From the NCBI RefSeq assembly GCF_003259675.1, contig NZ_PZJG01000001.1, positions 124,001-188,000 on the forward strand: 64,000 bases of DNA, given 5' to 3'. The translations under genes were made by a program, and so were the position numbers. Shown piece by piece: positions 6,821-16,534 of the stretch. Every line of letters begins with the position of its first letter. The stretch's first letter is position 1. The notes under the pieces were generated by a model. It made no database searches, was not told the origin of the DNA, and saw only the letters and a list, made by a program, of their open reading frames with translations. This stretch comes from Macrococcoides bohemicum. Lineage in GTDB: Bacteria; Bacillota; Bacilli; Staphylococcales; Staphylococcaceae.

Positions 6821-9235
6821 ATGAGTTATCAGCATGAAACGATAGAAAAGAAATGGCAAAAATACTGGCAGGAAAATAAAACTTTTAAAACTTTAGAAAC
6901 ATCGGACAAACCGAAATTTTACGCATTAGATATGTTCCCTTATCCATCAGGAGCTGGACTTCACGTAGGTCATCCAGAAGGTTATACAGCAACAGATATC
7001 GTGTCGAGATTCAAACGTATGCAAGGCTACAATGTATTGCATCCAATGGGATGGGACGCATTTGGATTACCTGCTGAGCAATATGCGATTGATACAGGTA
7101 ATGATCCTGCTGAATTTACAAAGAAAAATATCGAAACATTTAAACGTCAAATTCAGGAATTAGGTTTCAGTTATGACTGGGATCGTGAAGTAAATACGAC
7201 AGATCCTGAGTATTATAAATGGACGCAGTGGATCTTTATCCAGCTGTATAAAAAAGGATTAGCTTATGTCGATGAAGTTGCTGTGAACTGGTGTCCTGCA
7301 TTAGGAACAGTACTTTCTAATGAAGAAGTGATTGATGGTGTGTCGGAACGCGGTGGACATCCTGTTATCCGTAAACCGATGCGTCAATGGGTACTTAAGA
7401 TTACTGAATATGCAGATCGTTTACTAGAAGATTTAGACATTCTTGATTGGCCGGAATCTTTAAAAGATATGCAACGAAACTGGATTGGTAAATCTGAAGG
7501 TGCAGAAGTTGAATTTAAAGTAGACGGGAAAGATGCTTCATTTAAAGTGTTTACGACACGTCCAGATACTATTTTTGGTGCAACTTATGCTGTATTATCA
7601 CCAGAACACACACTTGTAGAATCAATCACTACTGATGAACAACGCGTGGCGATTCAGGCATATCAGGAGCAGGCAAGCCGTAAATCGGATTTAGAACGAA
7701 CAGACTTAGCGAAAGATAAGACTGGTGTATTTACAGGAGGCTATGCGATTAATCCATTTACGAATGAACCGATGCCGATCTGGATATCTGATTACGTATT
7801 AGCATCATACGGAACAGGTGCGATTATGGCAGTACCCGCACACGATGAACGAGACTATGAATTTGCGAAACAATTCGGATTAACAATTAAACCGGTACTT
7901 GAAGGTGGAGATATCGACAAAGAAGCATTCACTGGTGACGGTGTACATATCAATTCTGGTGAATTAGATGGCTTAAATAAAGAAGAAGCTATCACTCGTG
8001 TGATAGAAATGCTCGAAGAAAAACAAATCGGTGAGAAGAAAGTTTCTTATAAATTACGTGACTGGTTATTCTCACGTCAACGTTACTGGGGTGAGCCGAT
8101 TCCAGTAATCATCTGGGAAGATGGTTCTATGACGACTGTGCCAGAAGATGAGTTACCGTTAATGTTACCGAAGACAGATAAGATTATGCCATCAGGTACA
8201 GGTGAATCTCCGCTTGCAAATATTGATGAATTTATTAATGTGGTAGATCCTGTAACAGGCATGAAAGGTCGACGCGAAACAAATACGATGCCGCAATGGG
8301 CAGGCTCTTGCTGGTACTACTTACGTTACATCGATCCACATAACAGTGAAGCGTTAGCTGACCCTGAAAAATTAAAATACTGGTTACCAGTTGATTTATA
8401 TATTGGTGGGGCAGAGCATGCTGTACTTCACTTATTATATGCGCGCTTCTGGCATAAAGTGTTATATGACTTAGGCGTAGTCCCAACGAAAGAACCATTC
8501 CAGAAGTTATTTAACCAAGGGATGATTCTAGGTGAGGGTAACGAAAAAATGAGTAAATCTAAAGGAAACGTCGTAAACCCTGATGATGTTGTTGAAAGTC
8601 ACGGTGCAGATACATTAAGACTTTACGAAATGTTTATGGGACCACTTGATGCATCAATAGCATGGAGTACGAATGGATTAGACGGTGCTCGCCGATTCTT
8701 AGACCGTGTATATCGTGCGTTTATTACCGAAGAGGGTACTTTAGCTGCTAAAGTTGTAGATACTGCAACACCAGCATTAGAAAAAGTTTATCACCAAACA
8801 GTGAAGAAAGTAACGGATGATTATAATACTTTAGGATTTAATACAGCAATTTCTCAAATGATGGTATTTATCAATGAAGTTAATAAACAAGATGCTGTAA
8901 GTCGTGAATACGTTGAAGGATTTGTAAAGCTATTATCACCAATTGCTCCGCATATTGCAGAAGAAATCTGGTCAATTTTAGGTCACGATGGAACAATTAC
9001 GTATGAAGCTTGGCCAACGTATGATGACAGTAAACTTGTCGACGACGAAGTAGAAATTGTTATCCAGGTAAACGGTAAAGTGAAACTTAAAGCGAAAGTT
9101 GCAAAAGATACTGACAAAGAAGCATTAGAAGCATTTGCACTTGAGCAGGATGCTATAAAAACACAAATTGAAGGTAAGACGATTCGCAAAGTTATCGCAG
9201 TACCAAATAAATTAGTCAATATTGTGGCAAACTAG
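6821..9235 (+). CDS. leuS: Leucyl-tRNA synthetase
   Basis: 804 residues, the usual bacterial length. Class Ia signatures are intact: HVGH (48-51) and KMSKS (576-580). The CP1 editing domain lies between, with the [12 protein letters not shown] motif near 245-258. It charges tRNA-Leu in the cytosol. AAAGGAGG precedes ATG 6821. Regulation is by the T-box immediately upstream. The small rhodanese gene follows nine bases after the stop. Confidence 0.98.
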   Translation: MSYQHETIEKKWQKYWQENKTFKTLETSDKPKFYALDMFPYPSGAGLHVGHPEGYTATDIVSRFKRMQGYNVLHPMGWDAFGLPAEQYAIDTGNDPAEFTKKNIETFKRQIQELGFSYDWDREVNTTDPEYYKWTQWIFIQLYKKGLAYVDEVAVNWCPALGTVLSNEEVIDGVSERGGHPVIRKPMRQWVLKITEYADRLLEDLDILDWPESLKDMQRNWIGKSEGAEVEFKVDGKDASFKVFTTRPDTIFGATYAVLSPEHTLVESITTDEQRVAIQAYQEQASRKSDLERTDLAKDKTGVFTGGYAINPFTNEPMPIWISDYVLASYGTGAIMAVPAHDERDYEFAKQFGLTIKPVLEGGDIDKEAFTGDGVHINSGELDGLNKEEAITRVIEMLEEKQIGEKKVSYKLRDWLFSRQRYWGEPIPVIIWEDGSMTTVPEDELPLMLPKTDKIMPSGTGESPLANIDEFINVVDPVTGMKGRRETNTMPQWAGSCWYYLRYIDPHNSEALADPEKLKYWLPVDLYIGGAEHAVLHLLYARFWHKVLYDLGVVPTKEPFQKLFNQGMILGEGNEKMSKSKGNVVNPDDVVESHGADTLRLYEMFMGPLDASIAWSTNGLDGARRFLDRVYRAFITEEGTLAAKVVDTATPALEKVYHQTVKKVTDDYNTLGFNTAISQMMVFINEVNKQDAVSREYVEGFVKLLSPIAPHIAEEIWSILGHDGTITYEAWPTYDDSKLVDDEVEIVIQVNGKVKLKAKVAKDTDKEALEAFALEQDAIKTQIEGKTIRKVIAVPNKLVNIVAN

Positions 9236-9243
9236 GAGTTATA

Positions 9244-9540
9244 ATGAATATTTCAACTGAAGCATTTGTAGCAAAGATTAAAGCAACTGAAGCGATGAAC
9301 ATTATTGATGTGCGCGAACAATTCGAAGTAGAGCAAGGTATGATCAAAGGTGCGATGCATATCCCGATGAATGATATTCCTGAAGCGATGGAGAATTTAG
9401 ATCGTGACAAAGAATATTACATCGTTTGTGCACATGCAGTAAGAAGTGCGAATGTTACTCAATATTTATTAGCAAATGACTATAAAGCTGTGAATGTAGA
9501 AGGTGGCATGGCAGTTATTGAACCAATGTTAAGTGAATAA
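9244..9540 (+). CDS. Single-domain rhodanese-like sulfurtransferase
   Basis: 98 residues forming one rhodanese domain: NIIDVREQFE (19-28), GMIKGAMHIPMND (32-44) and the active-site loop C62-AHAVR with the persulfide cysteine. Single-domain rhodaneses relay sulfane sulfur; the acceptor here is unknown. It lies eight bases after leuS and is probably cotranscribed with it, an arrangement I also recall from staphylococci. No intrinsic terminator is evident after the stop; the palindromic repeats at 9553-9702 occupy that position. Confidence 0.88.
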   Translation: MNISTEAFVAKIKATEAMNIIDVREQFEVEQGMIKGAMHIPMNDIPEAMENLDRDKEYYIVCAHAVRSANVTQYLLANDYKAVNVEGGMAVIEPMLSE

Positions 9541-9552
9541 ATGTGTGGCAGG

Positions 9553-9702
9553 CATTTCCGGATACCTGGATTATCCGGCAAAGATGAAGTTAAATTTGAT
9601 GGTTATGTAGCCAACATTTCCGGATACTTGGAGTATCCGGCAAAGATGAAGTTAAATTTGATGGTTATGTGGCTAACATTTCCGGATACTCTAAGTATCC
9701 GG
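9553..9702. repeat. 62-bp tandem repeat with a palindrome in each unit (2.4 copies)
   Basis: Units start at 9553, 9615 and 9677, exactly 62 bp apart, each opening CATTTCCGGATA. Each carries an inverted repeat CCGGATA(C)...(G)TATCCGG: stem 7 bp in copy 1, 8 bp in copy 2 (CCGGATAC/GTATCCGG) and 9 bp in copy 3 (CCGGATACT/AGTATCCGG), while the loop sequences differ. Between palindromes lies a conserved spacer beginning AAAGATGAAGTTAAATTTGA. The period is not a multiple of three, so it is not a protein repeat. It sits between the convergent rhodanese and FAD-oxidoreductase genes. It is not the GGCCC-type STAR repeat of S. aureus. Confidence 0.9.
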
Positions 9703-9724
9703 CATTGTTTCATTATATTTAGTT

Positions 9725-10972
9725 TTATCTGCAGCTCATTCCGGCAACATAACCAGTGACAAGTGCACTCGTTATATTATAGCCTCCCGTATAGCCATGT
9801 ATGTCTAACACTTCACCACAAAAATACAGATTATCATGTATTTTCGACTGCATCGTTGCTGGTACGATTTCTTTTATGGTTACACCACCACCGGTAACAA
9901 ATGCTTTATCAATCGATAATGTACCGTTAACAGTAAAGGTAAATCCTTTTAACAGCGCTATAAATGTCTTAAGACTGTCTTTTTTTATATGATGACCATT
10001 TTCATCAAGATTAATTTCTGCACGTTCCAGTAGAAAATGCAAATAACGCTCCTGCACCAATCCCTTTAAACTATTCTTAAGCGCTTTATCTTTATTATCA
10101 TTGATAATTTTTTCGATATGCTGTGTAAGTTGACCGATAGTCATGTCTGGAAAAACATCAATCATCATCGGTATCTCTTGTTTCTTCTGACTTTTTTGCT
10201 CGTGATAGATAAATTGTGAACAGCGCAGTGCTGCTGGTCCTGAAATTCCGAAATGCGTAAATAACATATCCATTTGATGGGTAATGCGTGGTTTACCATT
10301 TTTACGCAGTACACTTAACCCGACATTTTGCAGACTAAGTCCTTGTAGTATCTTTGATTTTATAAATGATTCACTTGAAGTAATCGGTACTTCGGTAGGA
10401 AATAGCTCGGTAATCGTATGTCCTGCTTGCTGTGCAAATACGTATCCATCACCTGTTGAACCGGTATGCGGTACAGATTTGCCACCTGTTGCTATAATTA
10501 CATTTTCTGAATAAACAGGTATGTTATCTGATAGCATCACACCTTTAATCTTACCTTCTTCTGTTATTAATGATTCAACTTTAGTCGTTGTTCTCACTTC
10601 AACCTTATTGTTAATAAGTTGTTGTTTAAGTACATTAACGACATCTTTTGCGTTATTGGATACAGGGAACATACGACCATGATCTTCTTCTTTTAACGCG
10701 ACACCAAGATTTTCGAAATATTCGATGATGGCATAATTATCGAACGTATTAAATGCACTATATAAAAACTTACCGTTACCAGGCAGATGTTTAATCAGTT
10801 CTTCATGAGTGACGTTATTTGTAACATTACAACGTCCACCACCGGATATTTGTAATTTACGACCTAGCTGATCTTTTTTATCGATAAGTAAGACTTTGTT
10901 ATTGTTTTCGCTCGCACTGATTGCAGCCATCAATCCACTAGGGCCACCACCTATGACAATTGTCTGATACAT
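9725..10972 (-). CDS. NAD(P)/FAD-dependent oxidoreductase, HI0933/YhiN (BaiN-like) family
   Basis: About 415 residues. The dinucleotide-binding motif [12 protein letters not shown] is at the N-terminus, GGGRCNVTN follows near 46-54, and the C-terminal FAD segment [16 protein letters not shown] carries the family signature. Members are flavoproteins of mostly unknown physiological role. The frame is open to 10993, but GGAGGT, seven bases before ATG 10972, fixes the start there ([10 protein letters not shown]). It is divergent from murJ and convergent with the leuS unit across the 62-bp repeats. Confidence 0.88.
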   Translation of the reverse strand: MYQTIVIGGGPSGLMAAISASENNNKVLLIDKKDQLGRKLQISGGGRCNVTNNVTHEELIKHLPGNGKFLYSAFNTFDNYAIIEYFENLGVALKEEDHGRMFPVSNNAKDVVNVLKQQLINNKVEVRTTTKVESLITEEGKIKGVMLSDNIPVYSENVIIATGGKSVPHTGSTGDGYVFAQQAGHTITELFPTEVPITSSESFIKSKILQGLSLQNVGLSVLRKNGKPRITHQMDMLFTHFGISGPAALRCSQFIYHEQKSQKKQEIPMMIDVFPDMTIGQLTQHIEKIINDNKDKALKNSLKGLVQERYLHFLLERAEINLDENGHHIKKDSLKTFIALLKGFTFTVNGTLSIDKAFVTGGGVTIKEIVPATMQSKIHDNLYFCGEVLDIHGYTGGYNITSALVTGYVAGMSCR

Positions 10973-11130
10973 ATTTGATACCTCCATTTTCAATTATTAT
11001 ACATTTTATTTATAGTAAAATATATGAATTCAGTAGTTAAAAATTTATAATGGTGGTATGATAATCTACATTGAAAATGGGTTTAATCATTTATGAAGTT
11101 TTTATTTTAAAAAAAGATAGGGATGAAGTT

Positions 11131-12753
11131 ATGTCACAGAAAGATTCACTTGTCAGAAGTACTTTCTTATTAACGGCAAGTATTTTTATTACAAAAATTT
11201 TAGGGATACTTTATATTATTCCGTTCTATGCCATTATCGGTGGTGAAGAAAATTTAGCACCTTATAATATGGCATATCCACCATATGTAGTTATGCTTAC
11301 TGTTGCTGCAGGTGGTATACCTTTAGCGGTAGCTAAATATGTTTCGAAGTATAATGCGATTGGTGCCTATAAAGTCAGCTATAAACTGTATAAGTCATCA
11401 TTGTTAGTAATGGGTATCACCGGTTTCCTGGGCTTTGTTATTCTTTACTTTTTAAGTCCGATGATTGCTGAGGCATCATTAGCTGGTTCTGAAGGTAAAT
11501 GGACTGTTGAAGATATTACTGAGATTATTCGCATCATCTCATTTGCAGTGTTATTTATTCCATTCTTAGCGACATGGCGCGGGATATTTCAAGGTTATGA
11601 TTCAATGGGGCCAACGGCAGTGTCACAAGTTATTGAACAGATTGCACGTATACTATTTCTACTTGGCGGGACGTATCTGGTCCTTAACATTATGAATAAA
11701 TCAATGTTACTGGCCAATGAGATTGCTGTATTTGCAGCAGCAATCGGAGCAGTTGCTGCAATTCTAACACTCTGGTATTACTGGAGAAGACGTAAGCCAT
11801 TTATCGATAAGATGGTTGCGTCTGATGATTCCAATACTGATGTAAGTTACGGAAGTATGTATAAAGAAATATTAAAGTATAGTATTCCTTTTGTTATCGT
11901 TAGTTTATGTGTGCCGCTTTATACAACGATTGATCAGTTTACACATAACTATGCATTAGGTTTAGCAGGTGTGCCCGGAAAAATGAATGATATGCTCCTT
12001 ACAATATTAAATACGACATCTAATAAACTTGTTATGATTCCAACATCACTTGCAGGAGGATTTGCAATCAGTCTTGTACCATCAATTACAAGAACACATG
12101 CTTCAGGTAAGATTAAAGAAATGCATCATCAGATTAAAACAACATTTGGTTTACTGATGTTCCTTACAGTGCCAGCTTCACTTGGTATTATGGTATTAGC
12201 TGCGCCACTTTATACGGTTTTCTATAGCTATAATCCAATTGCGAATAATATTTTATTTTATTATGCACCTGTAGGAATTTTACTTGCACTTGTTTCTGTA
12301 ACTGCAGCAATAATGCAGGGTATTGATAAACAAAATTTAACGGTTTATATCGTACTTGCTGCTTTACTTGTTAAATTAGTGATTAATATCCCATTAATTA
12401 TGGCATTCCATACAGTAGGAGCAGTCCTTGCGACCGCGATTGCTATGACATTTAATATTGTTTGTAACCTATATGTGATTAAGAAATATGCCAGATTTCA
12501 GTATCGAACGACTGCCCGTCAAATGTTGATGATTACGTTATACAGCTTAATTATGGTACTAGTTGTACAAATCGTTTATGTTATTTTAATGCAGTTCCTT
12601 GCAGTATCAAATAAACTTGATGCACTTATCATTTTAGTCATTGGAGCAGTAGTCGGTGCATTAGTTTATGCTTCATTATCGATGAAATCTCGTTTAGCTG
12701 ATGAATTCTTCGGCTCACGTATCCAATCTTTAAGAAATAGGTTGACGCGATGA
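11131..12753 (+). CDS. murJ: MurJ/YtgP lipid II flippase (MOP superfamily)
   Basis: About 540 residues with some fourteen hydrophobic helices and the polysaccharide-exporter opening STFLLTASIFITKILGILY. This locus matches YtgP, shown in S. aureus to be the MurJ-type lipid II flippase for peptidoglycan synthesis. The frame is open from 11071, but the protein family begins at MSQKDSLVRS, so ATG 11131 (weak site AGGGATG upstream) is preferred. The stop overlaps the rsuA start by four bases (ATGA), so the two are translationally coupled, as in staphylococci. Confidence 0.88.
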   Translation: MSQKDSLVRSTFLLTASIFITKILGILYIIPFYAIIGGEENLAPYNMAYPPYVVMLTVAAGGIPLAVAKYVSKYNAIGAYKVSYKLYKSSLLVMGITGFLGFVILYFLSPMIAEASLAGSEGKWTVEDITEIIRIISFAVLFIPFLATWRGIFQGYDSMGPTAVSQVIEQIARILFLLGGTYLVLNIMNKSMLLANEIAVFAAAIGAVAAILTLWYYWRRRKPFIDKMVASDDSNTDVSYGSMYKEILKYSIPFVIVSLCVPLYTTIDQFTHNYALGLAGVPGKMNDMLLTILNTTSNKLVMIPTSLAGGFAISLVPSITRTHASGKIKEMHHQIKTTFGLLMFLTVPASLGIMVLAAPLYTVFYSYNPIANNILFYYAPVGILLALVSVTAAIMQGIDKQNLTVYIVLAALLVKLVINIPLIMAFHTVGAVLATAIAMTFNIVCNLYVIKKYARFQYRTTARQMLMITLYSLIMVLVVQIVYVILMQFLAVSNKLDALIILVIGAVVGALVYASLSMKSRLADEFFGSRIQSLRNRLTR

Positions 12754-13460
12754 GACTTGATAAATTTTTAAGCAACCATGGTATAGGTTCACGGAAAGTT
12801 GTTAAAGCGTTACTCAAGAAAAAAGTGATTACGGTTAACGAGGAAGTTATCACGAAATCAGATGTTAAGATTAATCCAAAAAAAGATATAGTAAAGGTTC
12901 AAGGTGAGACGATTCACTTTGAACCCTTTATCTATCTTATGCTTAATAAACCAGCTGGCGTAGTTTCAAGTACACATGATAAAGATAAGACTGTCATTGA
13001 CCTTATTACAGGGCTGGATCATTATGACTTGCATCCGGTTGGTAGACTGGATAAAGATACAGAAGGATTGCTCATCATAACCAATGATGGTCAATTCTCA
13101 CATGATGTTCTGAGTCCGAAGAAACATGTGAATAAAACCTATTATGCTAAAATTGACGGCATTGTCACTGAACAGACGGTGGAACAATTTGCTCAAGGCA
13201 TAACTTTAGATGATGGCTATCATACAATGCCTGGTGATTTAACTTGTCTATCAGTTGATCCGGAAAAAGGTACAAGTGAAATAGAGCTTGTAATTCAGGA
13301 AGGTAAGTTCCATCAAGTGAAAAGAATGTTTGAAGCAGTAAGCATGAAAGTAACTTATCTTAAACGTATTAAGATGGGTGATTTATCTTTAGACAATCGT
13401 TTAAACCCTGGTGAATATAAGAAATTAATGCAGAATGAACTTAATTTAGTAAGAAAATAA
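12750..13460 (+). CDS. rsuA: 16S rRNA pseudouridine synthase RsuA
   Basis: 236 residues. An S4 RNA-binding domain (MRLDKFLSNHGIGSRK) precedes the catalytic domain with GRLDKDTEGLL and catalytic D101. RsuA makes pseudouridine at position 516 of 16S rRNA (E. coli numbering). It overlaps the murJ stop by four bases. The final HQVKRMFEAV motif is typical of the family. Confidence 0.93.
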   Translation: MRLDKFLSNHGIGSRKVVKALLKKKVITVNEEVITKSDVKINPKKDIVKVQGETIHFEPFIYLMLNKPAGVVSSTHDKDKTVIDLITGLDHYDLHPVGRLDKDTEGLLIITNDGQFSHDVLSPKKHVNKTYYAKIDGIVTEQTVEQFAQGITLDDGYHTMPGDLTCLSVDPEKGTSEIELVIQEGKFHQVKRMFEAVSMKVTYLKRIKMGDLSLDNRLNPGEYKKLMQNELNLVRK

Positions 13461-13468
13461 TTTTAAAT

Positions 13469-13493
13469 GTTTAGACCTTTACACCATGGGTAT
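13469..13493 (+). promoter_or_regulatory. Sigma-B-type promoter of ytxH-1
   Basis: GTTTAG (13469-13474), 13-base spacer, GGGTAT (13488-13493), against the sigma-B consensus GTTTAA-N12-15-GGGTAT. The start codon of the YtxH protein follows at 13529. Confidence 0.75.
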
Positions 13494-13528
13494 AATTACA
13501 GTACAAATCAAAAGAAGAGGTGTTTAAC

Positions 13529-13975
13529 ATGGCTAACAACAATCAAACAGGTTTATTAAAAGCAGCATTAGTTATTGGTGGTACTGCAGTAGCAGCATTC
13601 CTTTCAAAAAAAGAAAACAGAGATAAAGTATTAGATGAATACAACAAAGCAAAACAAGATCCTAAAGGTTATGCAGATGGCGCTAAAGGTAAAGCTGCTA
13701 ACTTACAGCAAGTTGCTAAAGAAGAAATCAACAAAGCGAAAGAAAATCCAAATGCTTATAAAGCAAACTTAACTTCAAAAGTTGAAGAAAAAGTGGCTCC
13801 ATTAAAAGAAAAAGCAGCACCATTAGCTGATAAATTAAATAAAAAAGACGTTTCTGTTGAAGAAGAAAAACAAAACTTCGACGATGAAGGTGGAGCAAAC
13901 AATATCCACGTTGTAACAGATAAAGAAGTTGCAGAAAAAAATCCTAATGCAGTTTCTAAAGAAGAATTAAAATAA
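13529..13975 (+). CDS. YtxH-domain general stress protein (paralogue 1)
   Basis: 148 residues. A short N-terminal hydrophobic segment (LLKAALVIGGTAVAAFL, 9-25) is followed by a Lys/Glu/Ala-rich helical region with repeated KENPNAYKA/KQDPKGYA-like elements, then an acidic tail. This is the YtxH layout; YtxH proteins are sigma-B-controlled stress proteins in Bacillus. The ribosome binding site AAGAGGTG fits ATG 13529 better than the upstream ATG 13520. A sigma-B promoter precedes it. A second YtxH protein is encoded at 31864-32403. The molecular role is unknown. Confidence 0.85.
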   Translation: MANNNQTGLLKAALVIGGTAVAAFLSKKENRDKVLDEYNKAKQDPKGYADGAKGKAANLQQVAKEEINKAKENPNAYKANLTSKVEEKVAPLKEKAAPLADKLNKKDVSVEEEKQNFDDEGGANNIHVVTDKEVAEKNPNAVSKEELK

Positions 13976-13981
13976 TTATGC

Positions 13982-14023
13982 TTTATCAAAGTCAGCGTAT
14001 GCTGGCTTTTTTATTTTGATAAA
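13982..14023 (+). terminator. Terminator of ytxH-1
   Basis: GTCAGC-GTAT-GCTGGC followed by six T (13991-14012), nested inside an outer TTTATCAAA/TTTTGATAAA pairing. Confidence 0.85.
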
Positions 14024-14039
14024 TTTTACGATTATTATT

Positions 14040-14067
14040 TTGAATTCCTTTATGTATCATGTAATAT
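14040..14067 (+). promoter_or_regulatory. pepV promoter
   Basis: TTGAAT (14040-14045), 16-base spacer, TAATAT (14062-14067); ATG 14098 lies 31 bases downstream. Confidence 0.55.
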
Positions 14068-14097
14068 AGGAGTATACAAGCAATAGGAGGAATCATT

Positions 14098-15510
14098 ATG
14101 TGGAGAGAAAAAGTTGCACAATATGAAGATAGAATTATCGAAGACCTTACAGGTTTATTAAATATAGAAAGTGTACGTGATGACAGTTTAGCTGATAGTG
14201 AAAACCCAGTTGGACCAGGTCCACGTAAGGCTTTAGATTTTATGTATGATATAGCACAACGTGATGGATACGAGACGGTTGATATTGATCATATCGCTGG
14301 ACGTATCGAAGCAGGGAAAGGTGATGATATTTTCGGGATATTATGTCACGTTGACGTAGTACCTGCAGGAAGTGGCTGGGATACAAATCCCTTCGAAGCT
14401 GTTGTAACTGAAGATAAAATCATTGCACGTGGTACTTTAGATGACAAAGGACCAACAATTGCTGCATACTACGCAATAAAAATTTTAGACGACATGAAAG
14501 TAGACTGGAAGAAACGCATCCACATTATTATTGGTACAGATGAAGAATCAGGATGGAAATGTACAGACCGTTATTTTGAAACTGAACCGATGCCGGATTC
14601 AGGGATTGCACCGGATGCTGATTTCCCATTAATTCACGGTGAAAAAGGTATCACAACATTTGATATTATTCAAAACAGTGATGAGGAAAGCGAAACAGCA
14701 CCAGAAGTGGAATTAAAAGCATTTAAAGCTGGCGAAAGATACAATATGGTCCCGGATTTTGCAGAAGCAAAAATCGAAGTTAAAGAAAAGATGGATGCTG
14801 TTATTCAAGCTTTCGAAGGATATTTATTAAACAACAAATTAACTGGGAAACAATTTGTAGAGAATGGTCAGATTTCACTTCAAATTGAAGGTAAGTCAGT
14901 GCATGGTATGGAACCGTTTAAAGGTGTGAACGCTGGTCTATATCTTGTTAATTTCTTAAATACGTTAGATTTGGATAAGAAAGCAAAGTCATTCGTTAAT
15001 TTTGGTGATACATATTTATTTGACTCTCACTTTGGTGAGAAGCTAGGTATGACTTATGAAACTGAAGAAATGGGTCAGTTAACTACAAACTACGGTGTGA
15101 TTAGTTATACTGACGTTGATGGCGGACATTACGGTGTAAACTTACGTTATCCAAACGGTTTTGATTTTGACACTGAAATTAAGAAATTTGAAGAACAGAT
15201 TGCTAAAGATGGCTTTGAAATTGAAGTTGAAACGCACCAGGTTCCTCACTATGTCGATAAAAATGATCCATTCGTTCAAAAGTTATTAACAGCTTACCGT
15301 AACCAAACAGGGGATATGACTGAACCGTATACTATCGGTGGTGGTACGTATGCCCGTAACTTAGAAAAGGGTGTAGCATTTGGTGCGATGTTTAAGGATT
15401 CAGAAGATTTAATGCACCAAAAAAATGAATATATCAGCAAGAAACAATTATTTGATGCGACATCAATTTATTTAGAAGCAATTCACTCTTTGTGTGTAGA
15501 AGGTGAGTAA
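14098..15510 (+). CDS. pepV: Dipeptidase PepV (M20 zinc peptidase)
   Basis: 470 residues, M20/PepV type. Metal-site motifs are present: CHVDVVPAG (81-89 region), [10 protein letters not shown] and [15 protein letters not shown] lid/dimerisation domain splits the catalytic domain. PepV cleaves dipeptides, with broad specificity, in the cytosol. TAGGAGG precedes ATG 14098. dat follows directly and its start lies two bases after this stop, so the two genes form an operon, the pepV-dat pair also seen in S. aureus. Confidence 0.93.
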   Translation: MWREKVAQYEDRIIEDLTGLLNIESVRDDSLADSENPVGPGPRKALDFMYDIAQRDGYETVDIDHIAGRIEAGKGDDIFGILCHVDVVPAGSGWDTNPFEAVVTEDKIIARGTLDDKGPTIAAYYAIKILDDMKVDWKKRIHIIIGTDEESGWKCTDRYFETEPMPDSGIAPDADFPLIHGEKGITTFDIIQNSDEESETAPEVELKAFKAGERYNMVPDFAEAKIEVKEKMDAVIQAFEGYLLNNKLTGKQFVENGQISLQIEGKSVHGMEPFKGVNAGLYLVNFLNTLDLDKKAKSFVNFGDTYLFDSHFGEKLGMTYETEEMGQLTTNYGVISYTDVDGGHYGVNLRYPNGFDFDTEIKKFEEQIAKDGFEIEVETHQVPHYVDKNDPFVQKLLTAYRNQTGDMTEPYTIGGGTYARNLEKGVAFGAMFKDSEDLMHQKNEYISKKQLFDATSIYLEAIHSLCVEGE

Positions 15511-15511
15511 A

Positions 15512-16351
15512 ATGGTAGTTTTTATTAACGGGAGTTATGTGTCTGATGACACGAAAATAAGTTATAACGATCGTGGCATCCAGTTTGGTGATGGTGTATA
15601 TGAAGTCGTGCGAGTATACCACGGTACTTTATTTACAGCCACTGAACATTTCGAAAGACTCATGCGTAGTGCAAATGAAATAGAAATTACAAGTCCCTAT
15701 ACAGTTGATGAATATATCGAAATTTGTAATCAGCTTATTACTGAAAAAGAAATTGATAACGGTACAATTTATATTCAGTTAACACGAGGAGATGCAGTTA
15801 GAAATCATTGGTATCCAACAGATACTCAACCGAATATATTGTTATATACAAATACTGCAGAACGACCGATGCAGGATCTTCAGCAAGGTGTGAAAGCAAT
15901 TACAACTGAAGATATACGCTGGTTACGCTGTGATATTAAAAGTTTGAATCTGCTTGGTAACATTATGAATAAACAAAAAGCGGTAACCAATGGTGCAAAA
16001 GAGGCGATTCAAATACGTAACGGTATTGTTACAGAAGGCGCATCAAGTAATATATTCATCGTTAAGGATGATAAAATCATTACGCACCCTGCAAATAATT
16101 TCATCCTAAACGGTATTACACGTCGTGTCATTAAACAAATTGCAGATGCTGAAGGTATTGCTTTTGAAGAGTTTACATTTGATGAGAAAGCATTAAAAGA
16201 TGCGGATGAAGTCTTCTTAACGAGTACGACACAGGAAGTGATGCCGATTACTGAGATAGATGGTGAAAATGTTAATCAAGGTCAGGTTGGTTCGATTACG
16301 AAGCAGCTGCAAAGCAAGTTTGATGAGCATATTATCACGAATCACGCCTAA
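15512..16351 (+). CDS. dat: D-amino acid aminotransferase
   Basis: 279 residues, fold-type IV PLP enzyme. The Schiff-base lysine is K143 in CDIKSLNLLGN, close to K145 of the Bacillus enzyme, and the EGASSNIF motif binds the PLP phosphate. It interconverts D-alanine and D-glutamate, supplying D-amino acids for cell wall. A GTG at 15503 overlaps the pepV end, but AGGTGAG at 15501-15507 and the family alignment favour ATG 15512. It is cotranscribed with pepV. Confidence 0.93.
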   Translation: MVVFINGSYVSDDTKISYNDRGIQFGDGVYEVVRVYHGTLFTATEHFERLMRSANEIEITSPYTVDEYIEICNQLITEKEIDNGTIYIQLTRGDAVRNHWYPTDTQPNILLYTNTAERPMQDLQQGVKAITTEDIRWLRCDIKSLNLLGNIMNKQKAVTNGAKEAIQIRNGIVTEGASSNIFIVKDDKIITHPANNFILNGITRRVIKQIADAEGIAFEEFTFDEKALKDADEVFLTSTTQEVMPITEIDGENVNQGQVGSITKQLQSKFDEHIITNHA

Positions 16352-16479
16352 ATGGCATCATATTACACATTGAATTACATTTGAACATATATTCAGTGCG
16401 CTTAAAAAAGTTTGACTTGAATATTTTTATAAAAGGTTATAAAATTTAAATAAGTCGTTAAAACGTTCGAACTAAAAAT

Positions 16480-16516
16480 AAGGCAAGAGATTATTTCTCA
16501 TTGCCTTTTCTTTTTT
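16480..16516 (+). terminator. Terminator in the dat-ytmP intergenic region
   Basis: AAGGCAA-GAGA, loop TTATT, TCTC-A-TTGCCTT followed by TTCTTTTTT. It lies about 130 bases after the dat stop and 19 before the ytmP start. Confidence 0.8.
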
Positions 16517-16534
16517 CTACTGTGGGAGGTGAAC

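Noticed and set aside
9541-9759. Open frame of 72 codons starting directly after the rhodanese stop
   Set aside because: It runs through the 62-bp repeats and into the opposing gene; the repeat period is not a multiple of three, there is no ribosome binding site, and the translated sequence is not protein-like.
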